64,000 nucleotides of DNA from Flavobacterium sp. GT3R68 (GCF_007109225.1 NZ_VJZK01000007.1:1-64000); one strand, 5' to 3'. Positions 37,549 to 47,067 are shown, counted from the stretch's first letter. The notes: generated by a model not told the origin, from the sequence alone. Program-made: numbers and translations.

Positions 37549-37890
37549 CTAGTTATGATAATGTGGTTTATAATCACTTTCAGGAACACTTTTAGTTCCC
37601 ATTTTACCTGCATTTTCTTCTCTTGAGGTACTTTGAGTTGTACCGCGATCCTGCTGGTCGTGACCCTCCACTTTTACTATTTTATTATACACACCAAGCA
37701 ATAAAAATGTTGGTGCCCATTGGCCAATAAACAACGCCGTGTTTTTTTGCCCAAATAATTTAAATGTTGCAGATATTCCTATTGAGGCTGCAGCGGCCCA
37801 AAGGAATAAATCGGAGGGTAATTTAGCAGTCTGGCTTTCGATAGCTTTTGCTACTTTACCTTCTGAACGAGCACTTTCTTTAGTTTCCAT
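37549..37890 (-). CDS. Small membrane protein of unknown function
   Basis: A 113-residue protein with two hydrophobic segments (LFLWAAAASIGISATF and WAPTFLLLGVYNKIV) joined by a short loop GQKN. The polar N-terminus and the Gln/Ser/His-rich C-terminal tail are probably cytoplasmic. It resembles small envelope proteins found beside stress genes in flavobacteria. No function is assigned. The strand is opposite to the kai operon, with a 170-base gap. Confidence 0.6.
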   Translation of the reverse strand: METKESARSEGKVAKAIESQTAKLPSDLFLWAAAASIGISATFKLFGQKNTALFIGQWAPTFLLLGVYNKIVKVEGHDQQDRGTTQSTSREENAGKMGTKSVPESDYKPHYHN

Positions 37891-38024
37891 ATTGTAAATA
37901 TTTATATTATTACTAATTCTAATATTATAAATTTACAAATAGATTGGGGGATATAGTCACACTAACTTGTTAATTTTAAGCGCATTGCGTTAAATTGTTT
38001 TCTACACGATTTGAAATTATCGGT

Positions 38025-38492
38025 TTAGTATAAAATAATCGGCAGTTCGTATTGACGGCTCCCATCTTTAGCGCTGGATTCAAATAAGATTAAAGTTAAC
38101 GTTGAATTTGGTCGTTTTTTATTCACCTCCACAGTAAATAGGAAATTTCCCCATTCGGGCGCACCGGCATCGGTCATTTGAAAACCTTTTTGCAATTCTT
38201 CGTGACCATCATCGACTACCCAGCTGAAACTTGCCTCAAATATTTGTCCTTTACCCTTTATCACATATTTATTCTCTTCTGCTTTAACGACAGTTACTTC
38301 TTTAAACCTTTCATTGGAAAAAACCTTTGGTAAAGGAATCGTTGGTTTCTGCGGTATTATTTTTTCATGTGATGCTGGTCTTAATGTCTCTGTATCATTG
38401 GTTATAGTGTCATTCTGCCGGTTATTACAGGCGGTCAATACAATTGCGAATAGCAAGATGATTTTTTTTCTGAAAAATAAATGGTGTTGCAT
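38025..38492 (-). CDS. Lipoprotein with a Gmad2 (Ig-like) domain
   Basis: A 155-residue protein. The signal peptide ends FAIVLTAC (lipidated Cys22). Residues ~65-155 match the Gmad2 fold: VIKGKGQIFEASFSWVVDDG, FQMTDAGAPEWGNFLFTVEV, and the signature ESSAKDGS near the C-terminus. The domain was first noticed in spore-germination-associated proteins and is widespread in envelope proteins; it is thought to bind ligands or partners. The role here is unknown. It is a single gene. Confidence 0.75.
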   Translation of the reverse strand: MQHHLFFRKKIILLFAIVLTACNNRQNDTITNDTETLRPASHEKIIPQKPTIPLPKVFSNERFKEVTVVKAEENKYVIKGKGQIFEASFSWVVDDGHEELQKGFQMTDAGAPEWGNFLFTVEVNKKRPNSTLTLILFESSAKDGSRQYELPIILY

Positions 38493-38615
38493 GTCGGTAA
38501 AATTAAATAATTCAATACTGGATTTTGGAGCAAAAACTTCGTTCGGATACAGTTTATTAGTTTAATTGTCATAATTAAAATTTTACAATATAAGTTCGAG
38601 GCAATAGTTTTGAGA

Positions 38616-38693
38616 CTATAAGTCTTCTATAATACCGCGGTAGTCTCTGCCAATAGGAATAGATACTCCGTTCACTTCAACGATTTGAAAAGC
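38616..38693 (-). pseudogene. Possible remnant of a LytTR-type regulator C-terminus
   Basis: On the minus strand an open stretch of 25 codons reads AFQIVEVNGVSIPIGRDYRG and then IIEDL before TAG. The NGVxIPIGRxYR pattern resembles the end of LytTR DNA-binding domains. A stop lies directly upstream and no start or further homology is seen, so this would be a decayed fragment. Chance cannot be excluded at this length. Confidence 0.35.
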
Positions 38694-38820
38694 TCAAGAA
38701 GAATTTCAACTTAAAATTGACGCTGCTGCAAAAGAAGCAAATCAAACCCAAGACGCAGCAGAACGGAGCAAAGCCAAATCTGATTCTAAATTGAAGAAAG
38801 CGGAGGCGATTGTATTCTAA
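38689..38820 (+). pseudogene. Possible truncated small helical protein gene
   Basis: On the plus strand 43 codons after a TGA read AQEEFQLKIDAAAKEANQTQ and continue as a charged, Ala/Lys/Glu-rich helix ending in TAA. There is no start codon. The composition is coherent, like a small helical stress protein, and a terminator-like hairpin lies 48 bases downstream. Its left edge coincides with the end of the LytTR-like fragment, suggesting a recombination junction. Confidence 0.35.
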
Positions 38821-39328
38821 CAAGGAATTTCAAGCTGGGAGATAATTGTAGATAAACCTGAAAAAAAGCCTTGTAAATCATATTACAAGGTTTTTTATAG
38901 GGATAAAAGTTATTTGATGCTTCGCTATTAAATTCTTCAAAGAATTCTTTTGTGATAGGTTTAGCCAAAAAACCGACTATGTTTTTATTCTTCTCTGCCA
39001 GAGAAATATCCTCTTTATCAATAGTGGAAGACAGCATATAGGCTTTGCAGTGATTTTTTAAAGTATCAGACAGCCTTTCATACTCTTCAAAAAATTCAAA
39101 GCCGGACATCATTGGCATGTAGATGTCGATAAAAATAATCTGTGGTAATTCCGTTATATTTTCCTGATTATCCTTCAGATATTGGAGTGCTTCCGGTGCA
39201 TTTGTATATTGGAGTACCTCTTTGCTAAAATAATTTTTTATAATCATACGAGACGAGATAAAAACATCAATATTATTATCATCGACAATCATTACCTTTT
39301 GGAATATACTTTTGGATTCTTCTTTCAT
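38786..39328 (-). CDS. Single-domain response regulator with atypical C-terminal extension
   Basis: A 180-residue frame. Residues ~10-140 are a normal receiver: VDDNNIDV at the N-terminus, the acceptor Asp in IFIDIYMPMMSGFEFF, the LSST switch, and AKPIT with the conserved Lys. The final ~40 residues (from about NNFYPYKKP on) are unlike receivers. They are encoded across a terminator-like hairpin and then antisense to the helical-protein remnant, so the native stop may have been lost or the frame altered. The receiver itself appears intact. A relay role with the adjacent PAS kinase is likely by position. Confidence 0.8.
   Translation of the reverse strand: MKEESKSIFQKVMIVDDNNIDVFISSRMIIKNYFSKEVLQYTNAPEALQYLKDNQENITELPQIIFIDIYMPMMSGFEFFEEYERLSDTLKNHCKAYMLSSTIDKEDISLAEKNKNIVGFLAKPITKEFFEEFNSEASNNFYPYKKPCNMIYKAFFQVYLQLSPSLKFLVRIQSPPLSSI
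38868..38899. terminator. Terminator-like hairpin inside the annotated regulator frame
   Basis: The stem CCTTGTAA / TTACAAGG with a 6-nt loop is flanked by A7 on one side and T6 on the other, so it could act in both directions. It lies inside the last ~40 codons of the 38786-39328 frame. Confidence 0.6.
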
Positions 39329-39433
39329 TATTTTTTAATTTATCCTGGAATAGCCCTACATGGGTTGAATTCTTAGGTTATGTTTTTATTAGGTGAATGC
39401 CTTATATCATTATACGTACTTGTCAATTATTAT

Positions 39434-40960
39434 TTAAGTTTTGATTCTTTTTACTTTATTTAAATTTTTCAAAGTAATATTAAAAATGCTGCCAATTCCT
39501 TTTTCAGACTGAACCTCTATAGATCCCTGCAACTTGTCAATGGTATCCTTTACGATGTACAGGCCAATACCTGAACCGTCTGCCTGACCCGATAGGCGAA
39601 AAAACATTTCAAATATTTTTTTGTGGTACTCCTTATCAATACCAATACCATTATCGGCGACGCTGAGCTTTAATTTGTCGGGGTCGGACTTCCCGGATAT
39701 TTTTATATATCTTCCACTTACCCGTTGCTTATGGTGTTTTACCGCATTCGAAATAAGATGTTCCATAATGCTGTAAAAGCGCAGACGGTCCGAATAAAAA
39801 GGTTCATCTTCCGTAATATCGATATCGAAAGTAATTCCTTCGGCTTCCTTTGTGCCTTGAAGTGAATTAATTATTTCCGCTGCGGTTTGCTGTATAATTA
39901 TCTTTTCCGACACCACTTTAAGACGGTTGTTTCGGGAATAAGTCAGGATATTTTCTATGAATGCGTCCTGCCGATTAATGCAGCTACGAATCATTTTAGC
40001 ATATTCTATTGTATCTGCTTCGCTGCTTTCTTCTTCAATAAAGGACAGCAGACCACGGATGGACGTAAGGGGAGATCTTAAATCATGGGAGACACTATAC
40101 ACAAAGCGATCCAATTCATTGTTGATCCTTACGAGCTCTTTATTTCGATGGCGTAGTTTTAATTCCGCTTCTTTTCTTTTAGTAATGTCAAACCTGGTGG
40201 AGACATATTGGAAAGGCTCCCCTTGTTCGTCGAGAAAGGGTACAATTGTCGTATCTTCCCAGTAGGTTGATCCGTCTTTTGCCCTGTTTTTAATTTCACC
40301 TTTCCATGTTTTTCCGATACGTATCGTTTCCAACAAATTTTTAATAAATGCTTTAGAATGATGACCGGATTTAATGATTCTATAGTCGCGGCCTATTAGT
40401 TCTTCCCTGCTGTATTTTGAAATTTTACAGAAATTGTCATTGGCATATATTATTTTTCCCTTATTGTCTGTAATACCTACTATAGATGTTTCATCCAAAG
40501 CAAATTTATAATCAGCCAGTTCTTTATTACGCAATTCCAAATCTGTTTCAGTTTTTTTCCGTTCAGTGACATCATTTGACAGAATAATTCGGGCCGGGGC
40601 TCCTTCAAATGCTATATCCTGTGCAAAAATCTCAACCAGTATAATTTCTCCATTTTTCTTTTGATGCTTCCATATACCCTTATTAAAATTAGGTGCTTCA
40701 CCTTGCTGTGATGACCTTGATAGCCTAAATAGCTCCTTATCTTCTTCGGGCCGTATGTCTATGGCAGTCATCTGCAAAAATTCATCACGGCTATAACCAT
40801 ATTGAAGGATGGCCATTTTATTGACATCAAGGAATTTAGCGGTTTTTACATCAATAATCCACATTGCAAGCGGATTGTTCTCAAACAGATATTTTTCGCT
40901 GAGCGCATTTTCTGCTGCTGTGATTTCAGCTTTTGAAGACCCTTTTGCTGTAGGTTTCAT
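39434..40960 (-). CDS. Two-PAS sensor histidine kinase
   Basis: A 508-residue soluble kinase. PAS1 spans ~20-135 (FENNPLAMWIIDV to VTERKK) and PAS2 ~150-275 (TSIVGITDNKGKIIYAND, with its PAC segment DITKRKEAE). A HisKA domain follows with VYSVSHDLRSPLTSIRGLL, then HATPase (N box EHLISNAVKHH, DNGIGID, the FEMFFRL segment and GSGIGLYIVK). It has no membrane span or receiver. It is followed 105 bases later by the receiver-only gene, a plausible partner. A divergent gap of 537 bases separates it from the 853-residue kinase. Confidence 0.9.
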   Translation of the reverse strand: MKPTAKGSSKAEITAAENALSEKYLFENNPLAMWIIDVKTAKFLDVNKMAILQYGYSRDEFLQMTAIDIRPEEDKELFRLSRSSQQGEAPNFNKGIWKHQKKNGEIILVEIFAQDIAFEGAPARIILSNDVTERKKTETDLELRNKELADYKFALDETSIVGITDNKGKIIYANDNFCKISKYSREELIGRDYRIIKSGHHSKAFIKNLLETIRIGKTWKGEIKNRAKDGSTYWEDTTIVPFLDEQGEPFQYVSTRFDITKRKEAELKLRHRNKELVRINNELDRFVYSVSHDLRSPLTSIRGLLSFIEEESSEADTIEYAKMIRSCINRQDAFIENILTYSRNNRLKVVSEKIIIQQTAAEIINSLQGTKEAEGITFDIDITEDEPFYSDRLRFYSIMEHLISNAVKHHKQRVSGRYIKISGKSDPDKLKLSVADNGIGIDKEYHKKIFEMFFRLSGQADGSGIGLYIVKDTIDKLQGSIEVQSEKGIGSIFNITLKNLNKVKRIKT

Positions 40961-41497
40961 AACTTATTAATTAAAAGGTAATATTAACACTCTGGGATAT
41001 ATTAATATAATAGTAAAATTATAGTTTTAACCGGCGTGAAGTGTTATGTATATACAGATGATTTTTATATAATTATTTGTTATTTCACATGAACATCTTT
41101 AAATTAAAAGTATAGAGTCCAATTGGAAATAATTCCGGAGTTTTACCGTAAATCAAAAATAACTGTCAGTTTGATTTCACATATAAAAAAACATCTGAAA
41201 GCTCTATGTATCTGGAATTTAAATACTTATCTTTATAAAGGTAATTAATTTTTTTCTTTGGCTTAAAATCATTAAGTATATGGACTAAAATTTAACAAAA
41301 TATACGGTAATACCGTACTAATTGCATATAATATATAATTATCTTGTCAAACTTTCTTTATAAATCTGAAGAAAATATACTTTTTGCAAGTAATAAAATT
41401 TTTTTGTCGATTTCGAAAAATCGAATTTTTCATTGTGCCCAACACAAACTTTTAGCTGGTTATCTTATTTTTTAATTAAATTAAATTTTAAAAGATT
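40961..41497. other. 537-bp intergenic region between divergent kinases
   Basis: Very A/T-rich with no gene-like frame. No exact TAnnTTTG element was found for either kinase. A short inverted repeat (TCGATTT 41407-41413 / AAATCGA 41418-41424) lies about 75 bases before the plus-strand kinase and may be regulatory. Confidence 0.4.
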
Positions 41498-44059
41498 ATG
41501 AGAAGCATTAAATACCAATCAGAAGATGTAAACCAAAATCCCGACATGAATCCACTAATACTCGATATTATGGCTCAGGGGGTGGCGACCCTTAATAAAG
41601 AAGGAGTGATTCTCTATTGTAATCCGAGTTTTGCACAGATGGTAAACCTAACACCTGAGCAAGTGACAGGAACAAAATTCAAAACTTATATTGCTGACGC
41701 TTCAAAAGACCATTTTGATACTTTATATAAAGAGAGTTGGAGTGAACCTGTAAAGGACGAAATACATTTAAATCCTAATATTGCAATGGTAATGCCGGTA
41801 CTTATTTCTACAGCGACTTTTATACAGGATAATAAAGCGCTAATGAGTGTTATTCTGACTGATGTTTCCATCCGTAATAGACATCAAAATGAATTAAATC
41901 GACAAACAGAAGAATTGGAGAAAAACCTGCTTCGATTAAAAGAAAGCGAAGAGCGATACAAGCTGATTGTAGAGAATGTGAAAGATTATTCCATAATTAT
42001 GCTGGATGCCAATGGAAATATTAAAACCTGGAACAAAGGTGCAGAACGAATTATAGGATATACATCAAACGATATTATAGGAAAGCATATTTCTATTGTT
42101 TATACCCCGGAGGAGATTTCCAGAAAGGAGCCCGAGCGGAACCTGAAAATGGCGAAAGAGCTCGGCCGTTACGAAAGTGGAGGTTGGCGTGTACGTAAAG
42201 ATGGTTCCACTTTTTTTGCCGATGTCATTATTAGCTCTTTATATGATGCCAATGATAATTTTCAGGGTTATGCCAAATTAACTCGTGATATTACTAACCG
42301 AAAATTAACAGAAGATAAACTTAAAGACAGCGAAACGCAAATCCGGACTATTTTTAAAAGAGCACCTGATGCAGTTACTGTTATTGACCATGACGGAATC
42401 ATTACGAAATGGAATCCCAGAGCAGAAGAAGTTTTCGGCTGGAATGCTGACGAAGTGATAGGTCAGCCGCTGCACGAAATACTTATTCCTGAACGTTTTC
42501 GTGAAGCGCATCTCAATGGCATGAAACACTTTTTGGCAACAGGTGAAGGACCTATTTTAAACAAACCGATCGAGATTCCTGCTCTGCGAAAAAACAATTC
42601 CGAAATTCAGATAGAGTTAAGCATCTCACATTATCAATTTAAGAAAAAGGATTTTTTTATCGGCTTTCTAAAAGACATTACAAAACGTAAAATTGCAGAA
42701 GATAAACTGAAAGAAAGCGAAGAACGGTTTTTAAAAATATTTGACAACAGCCCGGTTGCTATGACTTTATCCGAGATAAAAACCAATAAAATTGCGTATG
42801 CCAATCAGCTTTTTTATAATGTTTTTGGCTATACGGCTAAAGAAGTTATTGGCCAAACTTCGGAAGAATTGGGCTTGATGGCGCCCGAAGAGTTAGAAAG
42901 AGTAACTTCCCTCATTTTGAATTATCTCCAGGAAGAACGTCCTATATCCGAGTTGCAATCCATGACTGTGGAAGATACAGAAGCATTGCTTATAAAATTG
43001 AAGCAGACCAATGCCATGAATGATTTTGAAGTTCAGTACACCAAAAAAAACGGAGAAACCTTCTATGCCCTTGTGTTTTATGAAACTATCAGATTTGGTT
43101 ATCAAAGCTATACCATAACTTCCTATCAGGACATTACCGACCGAAAAATAGCCGAAGAAAAGGTAAAGCAAACATCCAGGGAGTTGGTCCTCCTCAATAA
43201 GGAACTGGCACTGAAAAATAAAGAAAATGAAAAAAGAGCAGCACAATTAAGTGCAACCAATCAGGAACTTATTTATCACATCGAGGAGAAAGATAAAAAG
43301 GATGCCGAATTAGCTGCGGCCAATACTGATCTGAAAGAGAAAGAGGAACTTATTGCTCACAAGGACAGCATCCTTGCCATTCTCTCACATGATTTAAGAA
43401 GTCCATTAGCCGGGATTATCGGTGCAGCGGAATACCTGCAGGAAAATATAGAAAAAATGGACCCTGCTGAAGTAAAAGGACTATTGGGACTCTTGTATGA
43501 AGCATCGACAAAAGAGTTAAATATGCTGGATTATCTGGTGGAATGGGCCCGTATAAAATATGCTTCGGAAGTGTTTTGTCCCGAAGAAATAGAATTAGGA
43601 TCTTGTGTAAAAAAAGTATTTGACCTTTTAAACGAAAGTGCTGCTCAAAACGGCGTCACGCTTCATAATGAAGTTGAAGAGCAAATAACTGTCTGGGCCG
43701 ACAGAAAAATGGTGCTTTCCATTCTGCAGAACCTGCTTTCAAATGCAATAAAACATTCGGTTCCCTGTGATACAATAACAGTTATTGCAAAAAAAGTAGA
43801 AGAGGAAATAGTGGTGGAGATAAAGGATACCGGAATCGGAATGAATATGAGAACGCGGGAAAGACTTTTTACCCCGCAACTGGATTCATTGTCCAAAGAG
43901 AGAGAAGGTGGCAAAGGAGCCGGAATTGGATTGTTACTGGTCAAAGGATTTTTAGAAAAAAATGGAGGCCGCATCTGGGTTGAAAGTGAGGAAGGAATGG
44001 GGTCATCTTTTTATTTCACGTTACCTATTAATAAACCTTTAGATGAGGACTGTAATTGA
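41498..44059 (+). CDS. Four-PAS sensor histidine kinase, paralogue of the kai-linked kinase
   Basis: An 853-residue soluble kinase. There are four PAS units: ~20-125 (MAQGVATLNKEGVILYCN), ~150-265 (NVKDYSIIMLDANGNI), ~280-395 (RAPDAVTVIDHDGII) and ~405-550 (NSPVAMTLSEI). A coiled coil follows, then HisKA (LSHDLRSPLAGIIG) and HATPase (LLSNAIKHS, IKDTGIGMN, GAGIGLLLVKGFL). The first PAS (EIHLN, MVMPVL, ILTD motifs) and the entire kinase core (including LDYLVEWARIKYAS) are close relatives of those in the kaiB-adjacent kinase. The middle PAS units replace its GAF domain. Confidence 0.9.
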   Translation: MRSIKYQSEDVNQNPDMNPLILDIMAQGVATLNKEGVILYCNPSFAQMVNLTPEQVTGTKFKTYIADASKDHFDTLYKESWSEPVKDEIHLNPNIAMVMPVLISTATFIQDNKALMSVILTDVSIRNRHQNELNRQTEELEKNLLRLKESEERYKLIVENVKDYSIIMLDANGNIKTWNKGAERIIGYTSNDIIGKHISIVYTPEEISRKEPERNLKMAKELGRYESGGWRVRKDGSTFFADVIISSLYDANDNFQGYAKLTRDITNRKLTEDKLKDSETQIRTIFKRAPDAVTVIDHDGIITKWNPRAEEVFGWNADEVIGQPLHEILIPERFREAHLNGMKHFLATGEGPILNKPIEIPALRKNNSEIQIELSISHYQFKKKDFFIGFLKDITKRKIAEDKLKESEERFLKIFDNSPVAMTLSEIKTNKIAYANQLFYNVFGYTAKEVIGQTSEELGLMAPEELERVTSLILNYLQEERPISELQSMTVEDTEALLIKLKQTNAMNDFEVQYTKKNGETFYALVFYETIRFGYQSYTITSYQDITDRKIAEEKVKQTSRELVLLNKELALKNKENEKRAAQLSATNQELIYHIEEKDKKDAELAAANTDLKEKEELIAHKDSILAILSHDLRSPLAGIIGAAEYLQENIEKMDPAEVKGLLGLLYEASTKELNMLDYLVEWARIKYASEVFCPEEIELGSCVKKVFDLLNESAAQNGVTLHNEVEEQITVWADRKMVLSILQNLLSNAIKHSVPCDTITVIAKKVEEEIVVEIKDTGIGMNMRTRERLFTPQLDSLSKEREGGKGAGIGLLLVKGFLEKNGGRIWVESEEGMGSSFYFTLPINKPLDEDCN

Positions 44060-44397
44060 AGAGCGAAAGTGCTCTACAGGAAAAAACAATTGGAGTGCAA
44101 AGCATCGTAAAGGAATTAAAAAGGATTCTATATGTCACGCATCTATTTAAGATTCTGTCATAGCAGTTACCTTCTAAATTTATAGTTTCAGCATCGTCAG
44201 AATTTTTACATCTTGTTATACATGGATATCATTGCTGCTAAAATAATTGAGGTTATTTTATGTTCATTATTTTTATTTTTAATTGATTATTAATTAGTTA
44301 CCTAATATATTGCTTTTTGAATTCTCGTTACTCTATAATATAATTTTTTAGAACTTTTTATTCATTGAACTCACAAGTGTAATTTAAACTTAAATTT
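44060..44397. other. 338-bp gap between convergent genes
   Basis: No gene or T-tailed terminator was recognised. A small hairpin (AGAGC/GCTCT, 44060-44075) lies at the end of the kinase gene without a T run. The rest is A/T-rich without visible structure. Confidence 0.4.
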
Positions 44398-47067
44398 TTA
44401 ATAATTCAAATTCAAACCAATTCCAAATCCCATATCACTGTCATAATGGGTTCTAATGCTAAAATTTCTTTTAACAATGTATCGTAATCCTGCCATGTAT
44501 TCTTTATCTGTATTCCACATCAAATCCATTCTTACTCTTTTAGAAACAGGTATGTCCATTCGTTCTAACTGAAACCTGAAATTCCCATCAGTAAAGACCT
44601 CCGCTTGTGCTTTAATAAGCATGGGTAAAGTATATTCGATACCTGCACTAAAAACGGAGCGATTATCTTTAGTATTAGACTGATTGAAAAGGTTTTCTTC
44701 CATTTCACCATCTTCCATTTCTCTGTAACGCCAATCGAAACCTATAAATGGCATCAGCCATTGCATTTTTCCAATATATCTACCAATATGTGTTTCTGTT
44801 TCGTAACCGTGATGGTCATTGTATCCCAATCGCCATTCTGTTGCAATGCTCCAACGTGTGTTGCTTAACATTGCCATACCATCGTTTCCGTTAGTAGCAA
44901 AATCATTTTCTGCCATGAAATGAAACCTTCTATCATCAGCAAATAATTTTCGTTGTGCTAATTTAGGATTTGGTATTTCCGGATTTGCAGGTGAATTTTC
45001 ATAACTAAAAACTCTTCCCATTCCGCTCATCATGTGATACAAAATATGGCAATGAAAAAACCAATCACCGCCATCTTCGCTTGCGGAGAATTCAATCGTA
45101 TCTGTCTCCATTGGCATGATGTCGATAATATTTTTCAATGGAGCATAATCACCCTGCCCGTTAATGACTCTAAAATCGTGTCCGTGCAAATGCATTGGGT
45201 GACGCATCATTGAATTGTTATGCAAAACAATTCGTAAAATTTCTCCCTTATTAATCAGGATTTTATCAGATTCCGAAACCACTTTGTTATCCAGGCTCCA
45301 AACATATCGATTCATATTTCCCGTAAGCTCAAATTTGAGTTCCCTTACCGGAGCATCTTTTGATAGTGCTGTGCTTGTAGGGGATTTTAGCATCGCATAA
45401 TTTAATGTCACGATATCGGCAAGCTCATTGGGATTGTACTTATTCTCCATATTGTGCATATCGTGCGTTTTACCGGGAGTCTCTTTTTTGGTTTCCCCTT
45501 TATTCATGTCCATTGGCATTTTATCAGGAGTCTCTTTTTTGGTTTCCCCTTTGTTCATGTCCATCGGCATTTCCTCGGAACCCTTTTCTTGTGGGCCTGT
45601 AATTTCGGGATACATCACGGCGTTCATGTCCATTTGGTTCAACGACATTTGCATTCCCATATCATCCAGGTCGCCATTCATCTTCATCATATCGTTCATC
45701 ATTTGCATCCCTTCAAAGTATTTCAGTTTGGGTAAAGGAGAGATGAGTTGTTTGATGCCATTACCAATGTAGAGGGAAGTGGACTTTGTACGGTCTTCTG
45801 GTGTAGCTAAAAACTCATAGGAGGTATTTTCTGCGGGAATGGTCAGGATAACGTCATAGGTTTCAGAAACTGCAATAAGCAAACGATCTACCTCAATAGG
45901 CTCAACATCATTTCCATCACTTGCCACCACGGTAATTTTGCCTCCGGCATACGTAAGCCAAAAATTACTGGAAGCACCACCATTCGCCACACGTAATCTT
46001 ACCTTATCACCTGCTTTAAACTGCGAAAGCTGGCTCTCATTTTTTCCATTGATTAAGAATTTCTCGTAATAAACATCACTTACATCCATGGCGTTCATAC
46101 GCTTCCATTCATTAATAACCTTCGTTTTGAAATAACCTTGTTGTATGGCTTCCCTATAGCTTTGGGTTGTGCCTTTTTTTATTGCAAACCAATCGGAAGC
46201 ATTATGTAACATCCTATGTACATTCTCCGGGTTGATGTCAGTCCATTCGCTTAAAACAATCGGAATTGTAGGAAGATCATCTATTCCATCCCGGAAATTC
46301 GGATCGGAGTTTCTTTTATTCATCACAAACGAACCATACATCCCGATTTGCTCCTGCAATCCGGAATGGCTATGATACCAATGTGTCCCATGCTGCCGGA
46401 TTGGAAAAGAATATTTGTATGTACTGTGTGGCTTTATTGGCATTTGAGTAAGATTAGGCACACCGTCTTCCTTATTTGGTAAAAACAAGCCATGCCAGTG
46501 TAATGAAGTTTCCTCATTGAGTTCGTTATGAACATAAATTTCTGCGGTATCACCTTCAGTGAAGGTTAATCTAGGCATTGGTATTTGTCCGTTCACTGCT
46601 ATTGCTCTTCTTGATTTTCCGGAAAAATTTACCACTGTATCGCGGACATATAAATCGTATCGGACTACTTTTGGCGGCTCATCTTTTAGCACTCTTTTTT
46701 TTACGGGTGGATTAACCGTTACCTTCTCCATGTTTTTCATATCATGGCCCTTATCCGTGTCGATTTTATCTGTAGAGGAAGATTTTGCTTTTTCAGGATT
46801 TTCCTTTTTAACCCGAGTTACGGCTTTTGGTTTTGCACTTGCTTTCGGCTTAATTGACTTTGACTTTTCCTTTACCAGTGCCATTCCGCATTTTGGGCAT
46901 TTACCGGGTTTGGGTGAATGGATTTCGGGATGCATTGGGCAAGTATACGTTGTGGGTTGTACCTTTTGCACCTTTTCTTTTTTTGACATATCCATACCTT
47001 TCATCTCCTGTGCTTGTGCAAAAGAAAATATTGCGAGTATGAATGAAATAATTGCTATTTTTTTCAT
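44398..47067 (-). CDS. Periplasmic multicopper oxidase with N-terminal HMBD and C-terminal CopB-like barrel
   Basis: An 889-residue protein with a signal peptide (MKKIAIISFILAIFSFAQAQ). An HMBD module follows (YTCPMHPEI ... CPKCGMALV, ~43-66), then a Lys-rich linker. The CopA-type multicopper oxidase has copper-ligand motifs HWHGLFLPN, WYHSHSGLQEQ, HPMHLHGHDFRV and HCHILYHMMSGMG. A Met-rich insert (MNDMMKMNGDLDDMGMQM, MPMDMNKGETKKETP twice) lies in the middle. The last ~170 residues, after the oxidase, look like a CopB-type outer-membrane strand domain ending in GIGLNLNY. It would oxidise Cu(I) in the periplasm. It is last in the copper island. Confidence 0.88.
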   Translation of the reverse strand: MKKIAIISFILAIFSFAQAQEMKGMDMSKKEKVQKVQPTTYTCPMHPEIHSPKPGKCPKCGMALVKEKSKSIKPKASAKPKAVTRVKKENPEKAKSSSTDKIDTDKGHDMKNMEKVTVNPPVKKRVLKDEPPKVVRYDLYVRDTVVNFSGKSRRAIAVNGQIPMPRLTFTEGDTAEIYVHNELNEETSLHWHGLFLPNKEDGVPNLTQMPIKPHSTYKYSFPIRQHGTHWYHSHSGLQEQIGMYGSFVMNKRNSDPNFRDGIDDLPTIPIVLSEWTDINPENVHRMLHNASDWFAIKKGTTQSYREAIQQGYFKTKVINEWKRMNAMDVSDVYYEKFLINGKNESQLSQFKAGDKVRLRVANGGASSNFWLTYAGGKITVVASDGNDVEPIEVDRLLIAVSETYDVILTIPAENTSYEFLATPEDRTKSTSLYIGNGIKQLISPLPKLKYFEGMQMMNDMMKMNGDLDDMGMQMSLNQMDMNAVMYPEITGPQEKGSEEMPMDMNKGETKKETPDKMPMDMNKGETKKETPGKTHDMHNMENKYNPNELADIVTLNYAMLKSPTSTALSKDAPVRELKFELTGNMNRYVWSLDNKVVSESDKILINKGEILRIVLHNNSMMRHPMHLHGHDFRVINGQGDYAPLKNIIDIMPMETDTIEFSASEDGGDWFFHCHILYHMMSGMGRVFSYENSPANPEIPNPKLAQRKLFADDRRFHFMAENDFATNGNDGMAMLSNTRWSIATEWRLGYNDHHGYETETHIGRYIGKMQWLMPFIGFDWRYREMEDGEMEENLFNQSNTKDNRSVFSAGIEYTLPMLIKAQAEVFTDGNFRFQLERMDIPVSKRVRMDLMWNTDKEYMAGLRYIVKRNFSIRTHYDSDMGFGIGLNLNY
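45476..45577 (-). repeat. 51-bp in-frame tandem repeat (two copies) in the oxidase Met-rich insert
   Basis: The unit encodes 17 residues (DKMPMDMNKGETKKETP). The first unit and its neighbour are offset by exactly 51 bases with only a few changes. Slippage would change the number of Met-rich copper-binding units without a frameshift. Confidence 0.8.

Noticed and set aside
44058..44076. Small hairpin AGAGC/GCTCT after the 853-residue kinase as a terminator
   Set aside because: The stem is only five base pairs and no T run follows.
45405..45772. Short tandem repeats in the oxidase insert as a possible CRISPR-like array
   Set aside because: There are only two adjacent in-frame 51-bp units with no spacers; this is a coding repeat.
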